A stretch of DNA of 64,000 nucleotides, taken from assembly GCA_934169575.1 (NCBI GenBank), contig CAKPOA010000001.1, positions 1 to 64,000 on the forward strand, in the 5' to 3' direction. A program made the position numbers and the translations under genes. The first letter of the stretch is position 1; each line of letters starts with the position of its first letter. Source of the DNA: an uncultured Clostridia bacterium (lineage in GTDB: Bacteria > Bacillota > Clostridia > TANB77 > CAG-508). The notes under the pieces are model-generated. The model was given only the letters and a program-made list of their open reading frames with translations, was not told the origin of the DNA and made no database searches. Positions 36,049 to 45,130 of the stretch are shown here, one piece after another.

Positions 36049-36066
36049 ATGCGGAACATTCCGTAT
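36049..36066. promoter_or_regulatory. dyad, candidate operator of the XRE regulator
   Basis: CGGAACATTCCG (36052-36063) is a perfect dyad with a 2-nt centre, extended on each side by AT. It sits directly upstream of the -35 of the XRE promoter. Confidence 0.45.
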
Positions 36067-36147
36067 AACTACTTTCAAAAATCAATTTTTTATATTAACT
36101 CATTTTTCTTTTCATACTGTAGTCTAATTGTTATTACATTTCTTTCT

Positions 36148-37275
36148 TTATTTCTTGCCTAAAACAACTGAAAGCTCTTCATTTGACTTATTTCTTGTAA
36201 TTTCAACATTTACCTTATCTCCCGGCAATTTTGAATAAATATATTCTTTTAAATCATTTATTGTAGAAACAGAAACACCATCTATTTTATTAATTACATC
36301 ACCTTTTTTTAATTCTGAATTAGATGAGATAACTTTTTCAATATAAATTCCTGTTGACAATTTGTTAGATAAATTCAAATATTGAGCTACAGACTGGTCA
36401 TACCCATAAATTCCAAGTGTTGCCTCTTCAAATTTTCCTGTTTGTATAAATTTTTCAACAATCGGTTTCACAACATTTATTGGAACAGCAAACCCCATTC
36501 CTTCAGCAGATGTGATTTTTACAGAATTTATTCCTATAACATCTCCATTTGCTAAAATTAATGGTCCGCCACTATTACCTGGATTAATTGTTGCATCTGT
36601 TTGAATTAAATCTAACATATATGATGTATTATTATTTTCTTCTATTTTTAATGTTCGATTTAATGCACTTACAATCCCTGAAGTAACAGTTTTTCTAAAT
36701 TCATATCCTATAGGGTTTCCAATTGCATATACACTTTGCCCTAATTTTAATTCATCAGATGAACCTAATTTTACACAAGGTAAATTTTGTGCATTAATTT
36801 TTGTAATTGATAAATCTAAATCCTTATCAGCCCATACCACTGTCCCAGAATAAGTATCTAAATCTTCAATCGTTACATAACACGTACTATACTTTTCTCC
36901 TGTAACATGACAATTACTTAATATATATCCATTATCTGAAACAATAATTCCTGTTCCAAGCCCTAATTCTGTTTCTGAAGTCGTAGATAATATAGATGCT
37001 CCTGTAGATTTTAACTTAGATATACCACAAACACCTTTTGTAACTTCCCCAATTATATCTGAATTATTTTGTGTATTTTCAAATGAGTTTTCCACAGTTT
37101 GTTCATATGGTGTGGATACAGTTACTTTTTTTGATAAATAATTATCATTTATCTCTATACCTTTATACATTTTTATTAAATAATATGCCATAGCTAAAAA
37201 TAACATTGTTATTAAAAATGTTATTAAATATTTTTTTAAATTGCTTTTTCTTTTATAAACTTTCAATAATCTCAC
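36148..37275 (-). CDS. membrane-anchored HtrA/DegP-like serine protease
   Basis: The 375-residue protein has one N-terminal membrane anchor (about 16-36), a trypsin-like domain with His in LSNCHVTGE, Asp in KDLDLSITKI and Ser in NPGNSGGPL, and a C-terminal PDZ domain (about 285-370; KKGDVINKIDGVSV). Proteins of this type degrade misfolded proteins at the outer face of the membrane. The frame opens at a GTG (37275) that overlaps its GGTGAG; a TTG at 37266 is an alternative start. Confidence 0.93.
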   Translation of the reverse strand: MRLLKVYKRKSNLKKYLITFLITMLFLAMAYYLIKMYKGIEINDNYLSKKVTVSTPYEQTVENSFENTQNNSDIIGEVTKGVCGISKLKSTGASILSTTSETELGLGTGIIVSDNGYILSNCHVTGEKYSTCYVTIEDLDTYSGTVVWADKDLDLSITKINAQNLPCVKLGSSDELKLGQSVYAIGNPIGYEFRKTVTSGIVSALNRTLKIEENNNTSYMLDLIQTDATINPGNSGGPLILANGDVIGINSVKITSAEGMGFAVPINVVKPIVEKFIQTGKFEEATLGIYGYDQSVAQYLNLSNKLSTGIYIEKVISSNSELKKGDVINKIDGVSVSTINDLKEYIYSKLPGDKVNVEITRNKSNEELSVVLGKK

Positions 37276-37377
37276 CTAATTATATTTTTTCCAGATTTTT
37301 GCAGTTTATACTAAAAAATTTTTATAATTTATGTATATTTTTACATAAAATTGCCCTGAATATTTTCTTAAAATATA

Positions 37378-37406
37378 TTGACAACTAATATTATATATTA
37401 TAAAAT
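37378..37406 (+). promoter_or_regulatory. promoter of the 37444 gene
   Basis: TTGACA, 17 nt, TAAAAT, 37 bp before the ATG. Confidence 0.75.
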
Positions 37407-37443
37407 AATACAAATTTAATTGTAGAATTTAGGGGGAAATATA

Positions 37444-38505
37444 ATGAAATATAGAAAAAATAGCATACAAAATACAAAAAGATGTATAATATGCAACAAA
37501 CCATATACTTATAATTATGATTTATTTGGTAGAAATTGTTTAGTTCATATATATAATCAATTGAATATAAAAATTCCTAAGTTTATTCCTAATAAAGAAT
37601 GGTATTTATGCAAAATAATTTCATACAAAAATTTTAAATTCTTTCTAAGTAAAAATAAAAGATATGCTCTTGCAAAAAATTATATCATATTAGATTATTT
37701 AAATAAAATAAATTTGAAATCATTAGAAGATTATAGAAAAAAAGTAATTCAAAATATAAAAAACATTAATATATTTAGAAAAAATCCTATATCACTATTA
37801 ACACCATATACTGTAAATGATTTTTATAAAATATATAATGATTATAATAAATTTCAAGAATTACTAAATTCTGATAAAACTAAAAATTCAGATGAAGTTG
37901 CCTTAAAAGGTTTTTCTATTATTTTTGACATTGATAAATTAGCTGAACCATTATATCATTCATCTCTTCATGATATGCAATGTATTTTTTGGGAAACTGT
38001 AGTAATAGGTGGCTTGTTAAAAGAATTGAATTTATCAGCATATTTAATGCAGATATCTTTATCTAATTCTGGAGAATATGAAGATGATAATAATATTTTA
38101 ATTATTGATGATCCCCAAATAACCAAAATATTAATCAATAATGATGAATTTAAAAATAAATTAAATAAATTTCTTGTAAACCAAACAGTAAATATTCAAA
38201 ATGAAGAAATCGAATTTATAAGTGGAGATCTATTCTTAGCAATACATATAGGTACAATAGATATAATAGGAAATAAAAACTCTGATGACACTTGGGATTT
38301 AGAAATAAATATACATGACAAATATGATTTTACTGATATTAAAAATGCAAGTGACTATATTTCATCCACAGATACAGTACCTATGAGTTTATTTTCATCA
38401 ACTCTAAATAATTTTGCTGCAATATCAAGTTCATATGGTGTCATAAAACCTTTTAACTTTATGATAAAAATGAAAGTCAAAAATTACAAAATAGAAAAAG
38501 AATAG
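37444..38505 (+). CDS. protein of unknown function with N-terminal cysteine cluster
   Basis: A 353-residue soluble protein. The N-terminus has CIICNKPYTYNYDLFGRNC, a CxxC plus a third cysteine that could bind zinc. The C-terminal third contains LAIHIGTIDIIGN and DDTWDLEINIHDKYDF, a pattern that recalls the W-x-D-x-YDF motifs in some polymorphic-toxin C-terminal domains, but the match is only suggestive. It has its own promoter and is followed by a small membrane protein gene, as in toxin-immunity pairs. Not recognised. Confidence 0.6.
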   Translation: MKYRKNSIQNTKRCIICNKPYTYNYDLFGRNCLVHIYNQLNIKIPKFIPNKEWYLCKIISYKNFKFFLSKNKRYALAKNYIILDYLNKINLKSLEDYRKKVIQNIKNINIFRKNPISLLTPYTVNDFYKIYNDYNKFQELLNSDKTKNSDEVALKGFSIIFDIDKLAEPLYHSSLHDMQCIFWETVVIGGLLKELNLSAYLMQISLSNSGEYEDDNNILIIDDPQITKILINNDEFKNKLNKFLVNQTVNIQNEEIEFISGDLFLAIHIGTIDIIGNKNSDDTWDLEINIHDKYDFTDIKNASDYISSTDTVPMSLFSSTLNNFAAISSSYGVIKPFNFMIKMKVKNYKIEKE

Positions 38506-38560
38506 TAGCTTAAAACGAAATCTTTCATTACAATGTATGCTTTTAGAGAGGAATGATAAT

Positions 38561-39025
38561 ATGAATAAAAAATCAAAAACTTTACGTATTGTTATAATAG
38601 TTATTTTATCTTTTTTAGTATTTATAATACTAATGGATAGATTTCTTGAATATGATAATAGAATATTAAAAGGTTATTATAAATCAGAGGAATATCTTGA
38701 TCCTTTTCAATTTAGAGGATATATTAATTTTTACAAATATTATTATACAAGCGAAAATGATTCCTGTTTTCAAAACTCTAATCTTTATGAACAAGTAAAA
38801 CCAGAAGATATTGAGGAATTAAAATCTTTTTTTAACAATTTTAAAAAATGGATGGAAGTTGAAGAAAGATCATCTGAATATGATTTTGATATTTCATCAA
38901 TAGATGAAAATGTCTTTTTTATAATTTGTACTAAAGAAATTTCAGGATATAAAAAATTTGATTATTATAATGTTTATTTTTATGATACTGATTCTCATAT
39001 TCTGTATGAAATATATCGTTGTTAG
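38561..39025 (+). CDS. small membrane-anchored protein, unknown
   Basis: From the ATG at 38561 (GAGAGG 9 nt upstream) the protein has 154 residues: one N-terminal membrane helix (about 8-26) and an extracytoplasmic domain with many Tyr and Phe residues. It follows the 37444 gene by 55 bp and shares its terminator, so the two are likely co-transcribed. I do not recognise a family. Confidence 0.6.
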   Translation: MNKKSKTLRIVIIVILSFLVFIILMDRFLEYDNRILKGYYKSEEYLDPFQFRGYINFYKYYYTSENDSCFQNSNLYEQVKPEDIEELKSFFNNFKKWMEVEERSSEYDFDISSIDENVFFIICTKEISGYKKFDYYNVYFYDTDSHILYEIYRC

Positions 39026-39055
39026 CTTATTTTCATTTAACAAAGTTTTACACTT

Positions 39056-39095
39056 AAAACAAGCAATCCTTACGCCTGTATAGGATTGCTTGTTT
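39056..39095. terminator. bidirectional terminator
   Basis: AAACAAGCAATCCT pairs with AGGATTGCTTGTTT between convergent genes. Confidence 0.85.
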
Positions 39096-39121
39096 GTCAT
39101 GTTGTATAATAAAATTTTAAA

Positions 39122-40864
39122 TTATATTTTTACCATTAATTCTAAATCTTTTTTTAAATTCTCTAATTCAATTTCAGCATTTTTTAAAGAATTGCTTTTT
39201 ACTCCGATATATAATTTTATTTTAGGTTCTGTACCAGATGGTCTTACACAACACCAAGCATCATTTTCCAAATCGTAATACAATACATTTGACTTTGGCA
39301 AGTTTGTACTTGATATTTCAGATGTTTCAAGATTTTTAGAAATACCTTTTTGATAATCTCTAAATTCTTTAACTTTATATTTACCAATTTTAGAAATATC
39401 ACTATTTCTTAATTTTTCCATAATTTGTTGCATTTTTTGTGCTCCATTACTTCCCTCTAATACAATAGAAACCTGACCTTCTTTATAATATCCATATTTT
39501 TCATAAATATTAATCATTTGATCCCATAAAGTTAAGCCTTTTGATTTATAGTAACTTGCTGCTTCACATAAACTCATTACAGCACTTATACCATCTTTAT
39601 CTCTAGCATAATCTCCAATTAAGCAACCATAACTCTCTTCAAATCCAAATAAATATTTTTTTCCATTATTTTTGTGTTCTTCAATTTTTATTTGTTCACC
39701 TATATATTTGAAACCTACTAAAAGTTCTCTGTAATCTAAATTGTAATTTTTAGCAATTGCTTTTCCAAGGTTTGATGATACAATTGTTGAAACCATCATA
39801 CCATTTTCAGGTAAAATATTTTTTTCTTTCATTTGTGATAATCTATATTCTGCTATTAGCAAAGCTGACATATTTCCTGTAAAATCTTTATATTCACCTG
39901 TTTTTATATCTTTAGAATATATACCTAATCTATCTGCATCAGGATCTGTAGCAAGTACTACATCTGCATCAACTTTTCTTGCTAAATCAAGAGCCATTTT
40001 AAAAGCCTCTTTTGCTTCAGGGTTTGGATAATCTACTGTAGGGAATTTACCATCTGGCTCTTCCTGTTCAGGTACTACATACACATTATTAAATCCAAGC
40101 TCTTTTAAAATTCTTTTTGTCATTTCTCCACCAGCACCATGTAATGGTGTATAAACTATTTTTAAATCATCAGAATATTTTTTTATGATTTCTGGGTTTA
40201 AAACACATTTTTTTAATTCTGCTATGTATTTATCATCAATTTCTTTTCCAATTACATTATATAATCCTTTTTCTTTAGCCTCTTCTTCTGAAATTATTTT
40301 TATTTCATTATAACTTGAAATTGATTTTACATGATTAATTATTTCTTTATCAACTGGGCTTGTAATTTGTGCCCCATCATCCCAATAAACTTTATATCCA
40401 TTATATTGAGGTTTATTGTGACTTGCTGTAATCATTATTCCAGCAGTACATCCTAATTGCCTAACTGCATATGACAATTCTGGAACAGCTCTTAAATGAT
40501 CAAATATATATGTTTTTATTCCATTGGCATTAAAAACAAGTGCAGTGTGTTTACTAAATTCAGGTGACATTCTTCTTGAATCATAACTTATTGCTACACC
40601 TTTATCTTGAGTACCTTTTTCTAAAATATAATTTGCAAGTCCTTGTGTTGCTCTTCCTACAACATATTTATTCATTCTATTTGTTCCAGCACCAATTACA
40701 CCTCTTAAACCTGCTGTTCCAAATTCAAGTTCTTTATAAAATCTATCTTCTATTTCTTCAGGATTGTTTTTTATTTCTAATAATTCTTTTTTTGTTTCTT
40801 CATCAAATTCGTCACTTTCACACCATTTTTTATATTCCTCTAAATAATTCATATTTACTACCAT
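39122..40864 (-). CDS. pgcA: phospho-sugar mutase (alpha-phosphoglucomutase type)
   Basis: The 580-residue protein has the phosphoserine loop TASHNKPQYNGYK, the metal loop DPDADRLG, the sugar-binding loop GFEESYG and the phosphate-binding RPSGTEPK near the C-terminus. It interconverts glucose 1- and 6-phosphate, length as in Bacillus PgcA. It lies 69 bp after the UDP-sugar pyrophosphorylase gene in the same direction, giving a two-step route to a UDP-sugar. The exact start (40864 or the Met four codons later) is uncertain because both sit near GAGAGGA. Confidence 0.93.
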   Translation of the reverse strand: MVVNMNYLEEYKKWCESDEFDEETKKELLEIKNNPEEIEDRFYKELEFGTAGLRGVIGAGTNRMNKYVVGRATQGLANYILEKGTQDKGVAISYDSRRMSPEFSKHTALVFNANGIKTYIFDHLRAVPELSYAVRQLGCTAGIMITASHNKPQYNGYKVYWDDGAQITSPVDKEIINHVKSISSYNEIKIISEEEAKEKGLYNVIGKEIDDKYIAELKKCVLNPEIIKKYSDDLKIVYTPLHGAGGEMTKRILKELGFNNVYVVPEQEEPDGKFPTVDYPNPEAKEAFKMALDLARKVDADVVLATDPDADRLGIYSKDIKTGEYKDFTGNMSALLIAEYRLSQMKEKNILPENGMMVSTIVSSNLGKAIAKNYNLDYRELLVGFKYIGEQIKIEEHKNNGKKYLFGFEESYGCLIGDYARDKDGISAVMSLCEAASYYKSKGLTLWDQMINIYEKYGYYKEGQVSIVLEGSNGAQKMQQIMEKLRNSDISKIGKYKVKEFRDYQKGISKNLETSEISSTNLPKSNVLYYDLENDAWCCVRPSGTEPKIKLYIGVKSNSLKNAEIELENLKKDLELMVKI

Positions 40865-40933
40865 TCCTCTCTGCCTCTGCTAACTCTACGTCTTCAAAAG
40901 GCATAAAATTATTTTTCAAACTTTATCCATCTA

Positions 40934-42181
40934 TTATTTTGATTTTCTATGAAGATTATTGTATAATTCTCTTGCTGTTTCAGGGCTATCTGAACCAGTT
41001 GCATTTTTACAAGGAGCAAATTCTTCTTCTCTTTTTACTCTTAATATAATCATATTATCTAATTCTTCAAATGCATCAAATAAAAATGATTCAAATTTAT
41101 ATGCATTAGGTGATGCTGGAACAACTTTTTTTCCATTTTCATCTATATATGTAGCTTTTTTAAATGCACAGTGATATGGTAAAGGAATTTCACCAATTTT
41201 CTCTAATGCTGATAAGTTAAATAAATTACAAATTATATGTGACTCACCAAATAATAATTCTCCTGCTGCATCTCTTGCCTCTGCCATTTCTGGAGTAATT
41301 TCTGAATATTCAACTATACTTGGTTTACCATTTTTCTTGCAAAAAACTCCAACTTTTTCTTGAGGATTTAATTTTACAACTGATTTTCCAGCACCTTTTG
41401 CATTGTTATAAATTGCAAGTCCCATAAGTATTGGGTCAACCATTCTGGCTAAGCAATTATCTACTCCTGCAATAAATACCCATTCTATTCCAAGTTCTCT
41501 CATTTTTTCAAGCATTTTACTTTTAGCAAGCGAACCATAAACTCCGCCATGACCATCTGCAGCTTCTTTAATTAATCCATTTTCACCGATTAAGATTTTT
41601 CCTTCTGTATCAACCATTGGCAATTGTCCTTGAATAAAGAAATATATATTATTTTTCTTATATCCAAAATATTTATTTTTCTCAAAAAATTCTATTGTTT
41701 GTTTATTATTTTCCCTACTTGTCATTATAAACCATGGAATTTCAACACTATATTTTTCTTTTGCTTGTTTTAGCCCATCACACAATAATTCAAATAAACT
41801 TTTGTGTGAGTCTAAACCTATGTCAAAAGTTCCTTTTGGTCCATTATGACCAAGTCTTGTTCCTTGACCTCCTGCCATTGTGACAGCAGCAAGTTTTCCT
41901 TCTTTTATTGCTTGTTCTCCAATTTCTTGATAAAAATTGTATTTACTGCCTAATCTTTCTTTATCCCAATATTCTATAGGTTCAATTTTATCTTTTTCAT
42001 CTTTGAAGTCTTTTTTTATATTTCTATATAAATTATCAACCATTTCAAAATCTATTGTTTGTAATTGTTTTAAAAATTTATCTTTTATTTCACCTTCTTC
42101 TAATTTGTTATAATAATCAATTAAATGTTGTTGATTATATCTTTTTAATTTTGCTTCAAGTTCTTCTATGTTTTTTTCCAT
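40934..42181 (-). CDS. UDPGP type 1 family UDP-sugar pyrophosphorylase
   Basis: The 415-residue protein has the nucleotide-binding MAGGQGTRLGHNGPKG and the VDNCLARMVDP motif of eukaryote-like UDPGP enzymes, which make UDP-glucose or UDP-N-acetylhexosamine from the sugar 1-phosphate and UTP. The next gene is a phosphoglucomutase, favouring UDP-glucose, but the substrate is not proven by sequence. AAAGGAAG precedes the ATG. Confidence 0.92.
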   Translation of the reverse strand: MEKNIEELEAKLKRYNQQHLIDYYNKLEEGEIKDKFLKQLQTIDFEMVDNLYRNIKKDFKDEKDKIEPIEYWDKERLGSKYNFYQEIGEQAIKEGKLAAVTMAGGQGTRLGHNGPKGTFDIGLDSHKSLFELLCDGLKQAKEKYSVEIPWFIMTSRENNKQTIEFFEKNKYFGYKKNNIYFFIQGQLPMVDTEGKILIGENGLIKEAADGHGGVYGSLAKSKMLEKMRELGIEWVFIAGVDNCLARMVDPILMGLAIYNNAKGAGKSVVKLNPQEKVGVFCKKNGKPSIVEYSEITPEMAEARDAAGELLFGESHIICNLFNLSALEKIGEIPLPYHCAFKKATYIDENGKKVVPASPNAYKFESFLFDAFEELDNMIILRVKREEEFAPCKNATGSDSPETARELYNNLHRKSK

Positions 42182-42214
42182 AAAGATCTTCCTTTCATTA
42201 ATATATTTTTCTTT

Positions 42215-42243
42215 ATTATATACTAACTTTATTTTTCTTGCAA
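42215..42243 (-). promoter_or_regulatory. promoter of the UDPGP-mutase operon
   Basis: Reverse-strand TTGCAA, 17 nt, TATAAT. Confidence 0.8.
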
Positions 42244-42276
42244 GACCCTTACCAATTTTTTATTTATTCATAGTTG

Positions 42277-42420
42277 CTGAATAATGGTTTATTTAAAATT
42301 AACATGAGAAGCTTATATTCCAACTATTTCCTTATAGAAAATCAATCATAACCATTAAATAGAATTTTTGCATATTGATAAAACATTTTAGAATTATTAC
42401 CTAAATATGTATATTAGTTT
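42277..42420 (+). repeat. dispersed intergenic repeat, copy 2
   Basis: Shares 31 of 34 bases (42277-42310) with 7184-7217, followed by a 19-bp segment in opposite orientation to the other copy. The end (TTTTAGAATTATTACC and TAAATATGTATATTA) is the reverse of the inner part of the GTTACTAGTCAGC terminal repeat. Confidence 0.6.
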
Positions 42421-42435
42421 TAAATTACTTTAAGT

Positions 42436-42888
42436 CTAACCTGTAACTTTTTTTGTATTTAATATATTTTTATATTCGGATTTTAACTTTGTTATATCCA
42501 CATTACTGTCTTCAATATGATAACAATCTATTATATCAATCTCACTATTTACAAATTCTTTTAATTTTCCATTTATATTTTCAATGTAATTATAATCCCC
42601 ATTTACAATTATATTTAATTTTTGTTTATTTTCAATTAAATTTCTTGTATATTCTAATTTATTTTCATTTTTCCAATTTATTTTTCTTATTTTATCTTTA
42701 TATTCATCATTTATATTAACTTTTTCTAATAGTGTATTTACTGTATCTTCTAAGTCGTTTTTTGTAAAAATTACAAATTTATATTCATCTATTTTTTCTT
42801 TTATATATGGCAACAATATCATTTCTAAATGAAAATCACTTGCACAAAATAAACACATTTTATTTGTAACTACTTTTTCCGTAAGCAC
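42436..42888 (-). CDS. conserved-looking protein of unknown function
   Basis: A 150-residue soluble protein starting at GTG (AAGGATG 8-10 nt upstream), reading MLTEKVVTNKMCLFCASDFH. The FCASDFHLEMILLPYI opening and alternating strands and helices (KFVIFTKND, LNIIVNGDYNYIEN) suggest a small alpha/beta fold. No family is recognised. It is divergent from spoIIR. Confidence 0.55.
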   Translation of the reverse strand: MLTEKVVTNKMCLFCASDFHLEMILLPYIKEKIDEYKFVIFTKNDLEDTVNTLLEKVNINDEYKDKIRKINWKNENKLEYTRNLIENKQKLNIIVNGDYNYIENINGKLKEFVNSEIDIIDCYHIEDSNVDITKLKSEYKNILNTKKVTG

Positions 42889-43140
42889 TTCTACATCATC
42901 CTTCCCTCATTTGTCTACTGGTAAATTTTACCATTTTATTACAAATATGTCAATATTATTTCAAATATTTTTTATTTTTTTTACATTGTATTATTTTTTA
43001 GTATGGAAATTATAATCTGAAAGTATAAAAATCTTATATTACTAGTTTAATAATTGTGCAAAATAAAGTTAATGTATATAATTTTATTTTTTGGAAATAA
43101 TTAATATAAAATAATATTTTTTACAGAAAGGAAAAATTTT

Positions 43141-43782
43141 ATGAAAAAAAATTTGAAATTTATACTAATTATAACCTTTTTAATTTTTATTTATACATTT
43201 ATATGTGCATACAATTATGTTTATGCAGTTTCCACAAATTTATCTGATAGTGTTTTTAGACTTCATATAATTGCCAATAGTGACTCTAAAGAAGATCAAG
43301 ATTTAAAATATATTGTTAGAGATAATTTAATACAATATATGGACAAACTATGTGAAAATTGTTCATCTAAAACAGAAGTTATAGAAATTGCTAAAAATAA
43401 TATTTCTAATTTTAAACAAATTGCTGAAGATACAGTAAAAGAACAAGGTTTTTCATATGATGTTAATGTTGAAATCGGTAATTTTGAATTTCCGACAAAA
43501 TCATATGGGGATATTTCTTTTCCCGCAGGATATTATGATGCTCTAAAAGTTAAAATCGGCAATAGTTCTGGGCAAAATTGGTGGTGTGTAATGTTCCCTC
43601 CATTATGTTTTGTAAATACAACCACAGGACTTGTCCCAACAGAATCTAAAGAAAACTTAGAAGAAAATTTATCTGATGAAGGATATAAAATTGTTTCAGA
43701 TTCTGATAATTCTAATATAGCATTTAAATTTAAAATTATTGAATTTTTCGAAAATACAGGATTAATAACTGCAAAAAAATGA
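43141..43782 (+). CDS. spoIIR: stage II sporulation protein R
   Basis: The 213-residue protein has a secretory signal (about 7-30) and the SpoIIR hallmarks FRLHIIANSDSKEDQDLKY, SYGDISFPAGYYDALKVKIG and NWWCVMFPPLCF. In the forespore SpoIIR is exported to the intermembrane space, where it triggers SpoIIGA to process pro-sigma-E. Its presence shows the organism forms endospores. AAAGGA precedes the ATG; the expected sigma-F promoter was not identified. Confidence 0.95.
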   Translation: MKKNLKFILIITFLIFIYTFICAYNYVYAVSTNLSDSVFRLHIIANSDSKEDQDLKYIVRDNLIQYMDKLCENCSSKTEVIEIAKNNISNFKQIAEDTVKEQGFSYDVNVEIGNFEFPTKSYGDISFPAGYYDALKVKIGNSSGQNWWCVMFPPLCFVNTTTGLVPTESKENLEENLSDEGYKIVSDSDNSNIAFKFKIIEFFENTGLITAKK

Positions 43783-43868
43783 TAATTTCAAAAAATACCT
43801 TGTAAATATTTAATTTTTATGGTATATTACAATAGTGATTATGTGATAAAAATTTGGAGGTAATATAT

Positions 43869-45128
43869 TTGGAAAAATTAGTAATAACAGGAGGTACTCC
43901 TTTAAAAGGTGAAGTAACAATTAGTGGTGCAAAAAATGCAGCTGTAGCAATTTTACCTGCTACACTCTTATTAAATGGAACATGTACAATAGAAAATCTT
44001 CCTAATATTAGTGATGTTAAAATATACTGTGAAATTCTTGAAAAATTAGGAGCTAAAATTGAGTGGATTACTCCTAATAAAATTAATATAGATACACAAA
44101 ATATAACTACAACCCAGGCACCACTTGATTTAACAAGAAAATTTAGAGCATCTTATTATATTTTAGGTGCAATGCTTGGCAGAAAAGGTTCTGTCACTGT
44201 TGGTATGCCAGGTGGATGTAATTTAGGAGTTAGACCTATTGACCAGCATATAAAAGGATTTGAGGCACTAGGTGGTCATGTTGATATTGAAAAAGGTAAT
44301 ATTAAAGCAACTGCAAAAAAATTAGAAGGAAATTATATTTATATGGATGTTACATCTGTTGGAGCAACCATAAATATTATGCTTGCAGCAGTTTTGGCAA
44401 ATGGAACAACAGTTATAGATAATGCTGCAAAAGAACCTCATATTGTTGATGTTGCAAATTTCTTAAATACTATGGGAGCAGATATAAGAGGTGCTGGAAC
44501 AGATACTATAAAAATAAATGGTAAAAAAGAGCTGAAAGGTAATTCTACATATTCTATAGTTCCTGATCAAATTGAAGCTGGAACTTTTATGGTTGCTGCT
44601 GTAGCATCAAAAGGTGATGTTTTATTAAAAAATTGTATTTCTAAACATTTAGAGGCAATCACTGCTAAAATTATTGAAGTTGGTGGACATATAGAAGATT
44701 ATGGTGATAGTGTAAGAGTATATTGTAGTAAAAGACCTACAAAAGCTAATATAAAAACTCTTCCATATCCAGGATTTCCAACAGATATGCAATCTCAAAT
44801 TGGTGTTCTTTTGTCAATAGCAGATGGTACAAGCATTATTAATGAAAGCATATGGGATTCCCGTTTTCAATATACAGAAGAACTTAATAAAATGGGGGCA
44901 TGTATTACAGCACAAGGCAAAACTGCTTTTTTTGAAGGTGTTAAGGAATTAACAGGTGCTCCTGTTTATGCTTCAGATCTAAGAGCTGGTGCTGCTTTAA
45001 TAATTGCTGGTATTATTGCTAAAGGTAAAACTGAAATATATAATGTTGAATATATTGACCGTGGATACGAAAATATTGAAGAAAAATTCCGCATGCTTGG
45101 TGCTAAAATAGAAAGGGTTAATGAATAA
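43869..45128 (+). CDS. murA: UDP-N-acetylglucosamine 1-carboxyvinyltransferase
   Basis: This enzyme makes the first committed step of peptidoglycan synthesis, adding enolpyruvate to UDP-GlcNAc. The protein keeps the active-site cysteine in MPGGCNLGVRPID, the residue attacked by fosfomycin, and the FPTDMQSQ and SDLRAGAAL motifs. I start it at TTG 43869, 8 nt after GGAGG; an upstream TTG at 43854 would overlap that site. Length is 419 residues, normal. It is followed at 2 bp by the YycJ-like gene. Confidence 0.96.
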   Translation: MEKLVITGGTPLKGEVTISGAKNAAVAILPATLLLNGTCTIENLPNISDVKIYCEILEKLGAKIEWITPNKINIDTQNITTTQAPLDLTRKFRASYYILGAMLGRKGSVTVGMPGGCNLGVRPIDQHIKGFEALGGHVDIEKGNIKATAKKLEGNYIYMDVTSVGATINIMLAAVLANGTTVIDNAAKEPHIVDVANFLNTMGADIRGAGTDTIKINGKKELKGNSTYSIVPDQIEAGTFMVAAVASKGDVLLKNCISKHLEAITAKIIEVGGHIEDYGDSVRVYCSKRPTKANIKTLPYPGFPTDMQSQIGVLLSIADGTSIINESIWDSRFQYTEELNKMGACITAQGKTAFFEGVKELTGAPVYASDLRAGAALIIAGIIAKGKTEIYNVEYIDRGYENIEEKFRMLGAKIERVNE

Positions 45129-45130
45129 TC

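Noticed and set aside
40564..41049. Forward reading over the mutase/UDPGP junction
   Set aside because: Hydrophobic antisense shadow of two solid genes with no start signals.
43854..43868. Upstream TTG start for murA
   Set aside because: It overlaps the GGAGG that serves the TTG at 43869.
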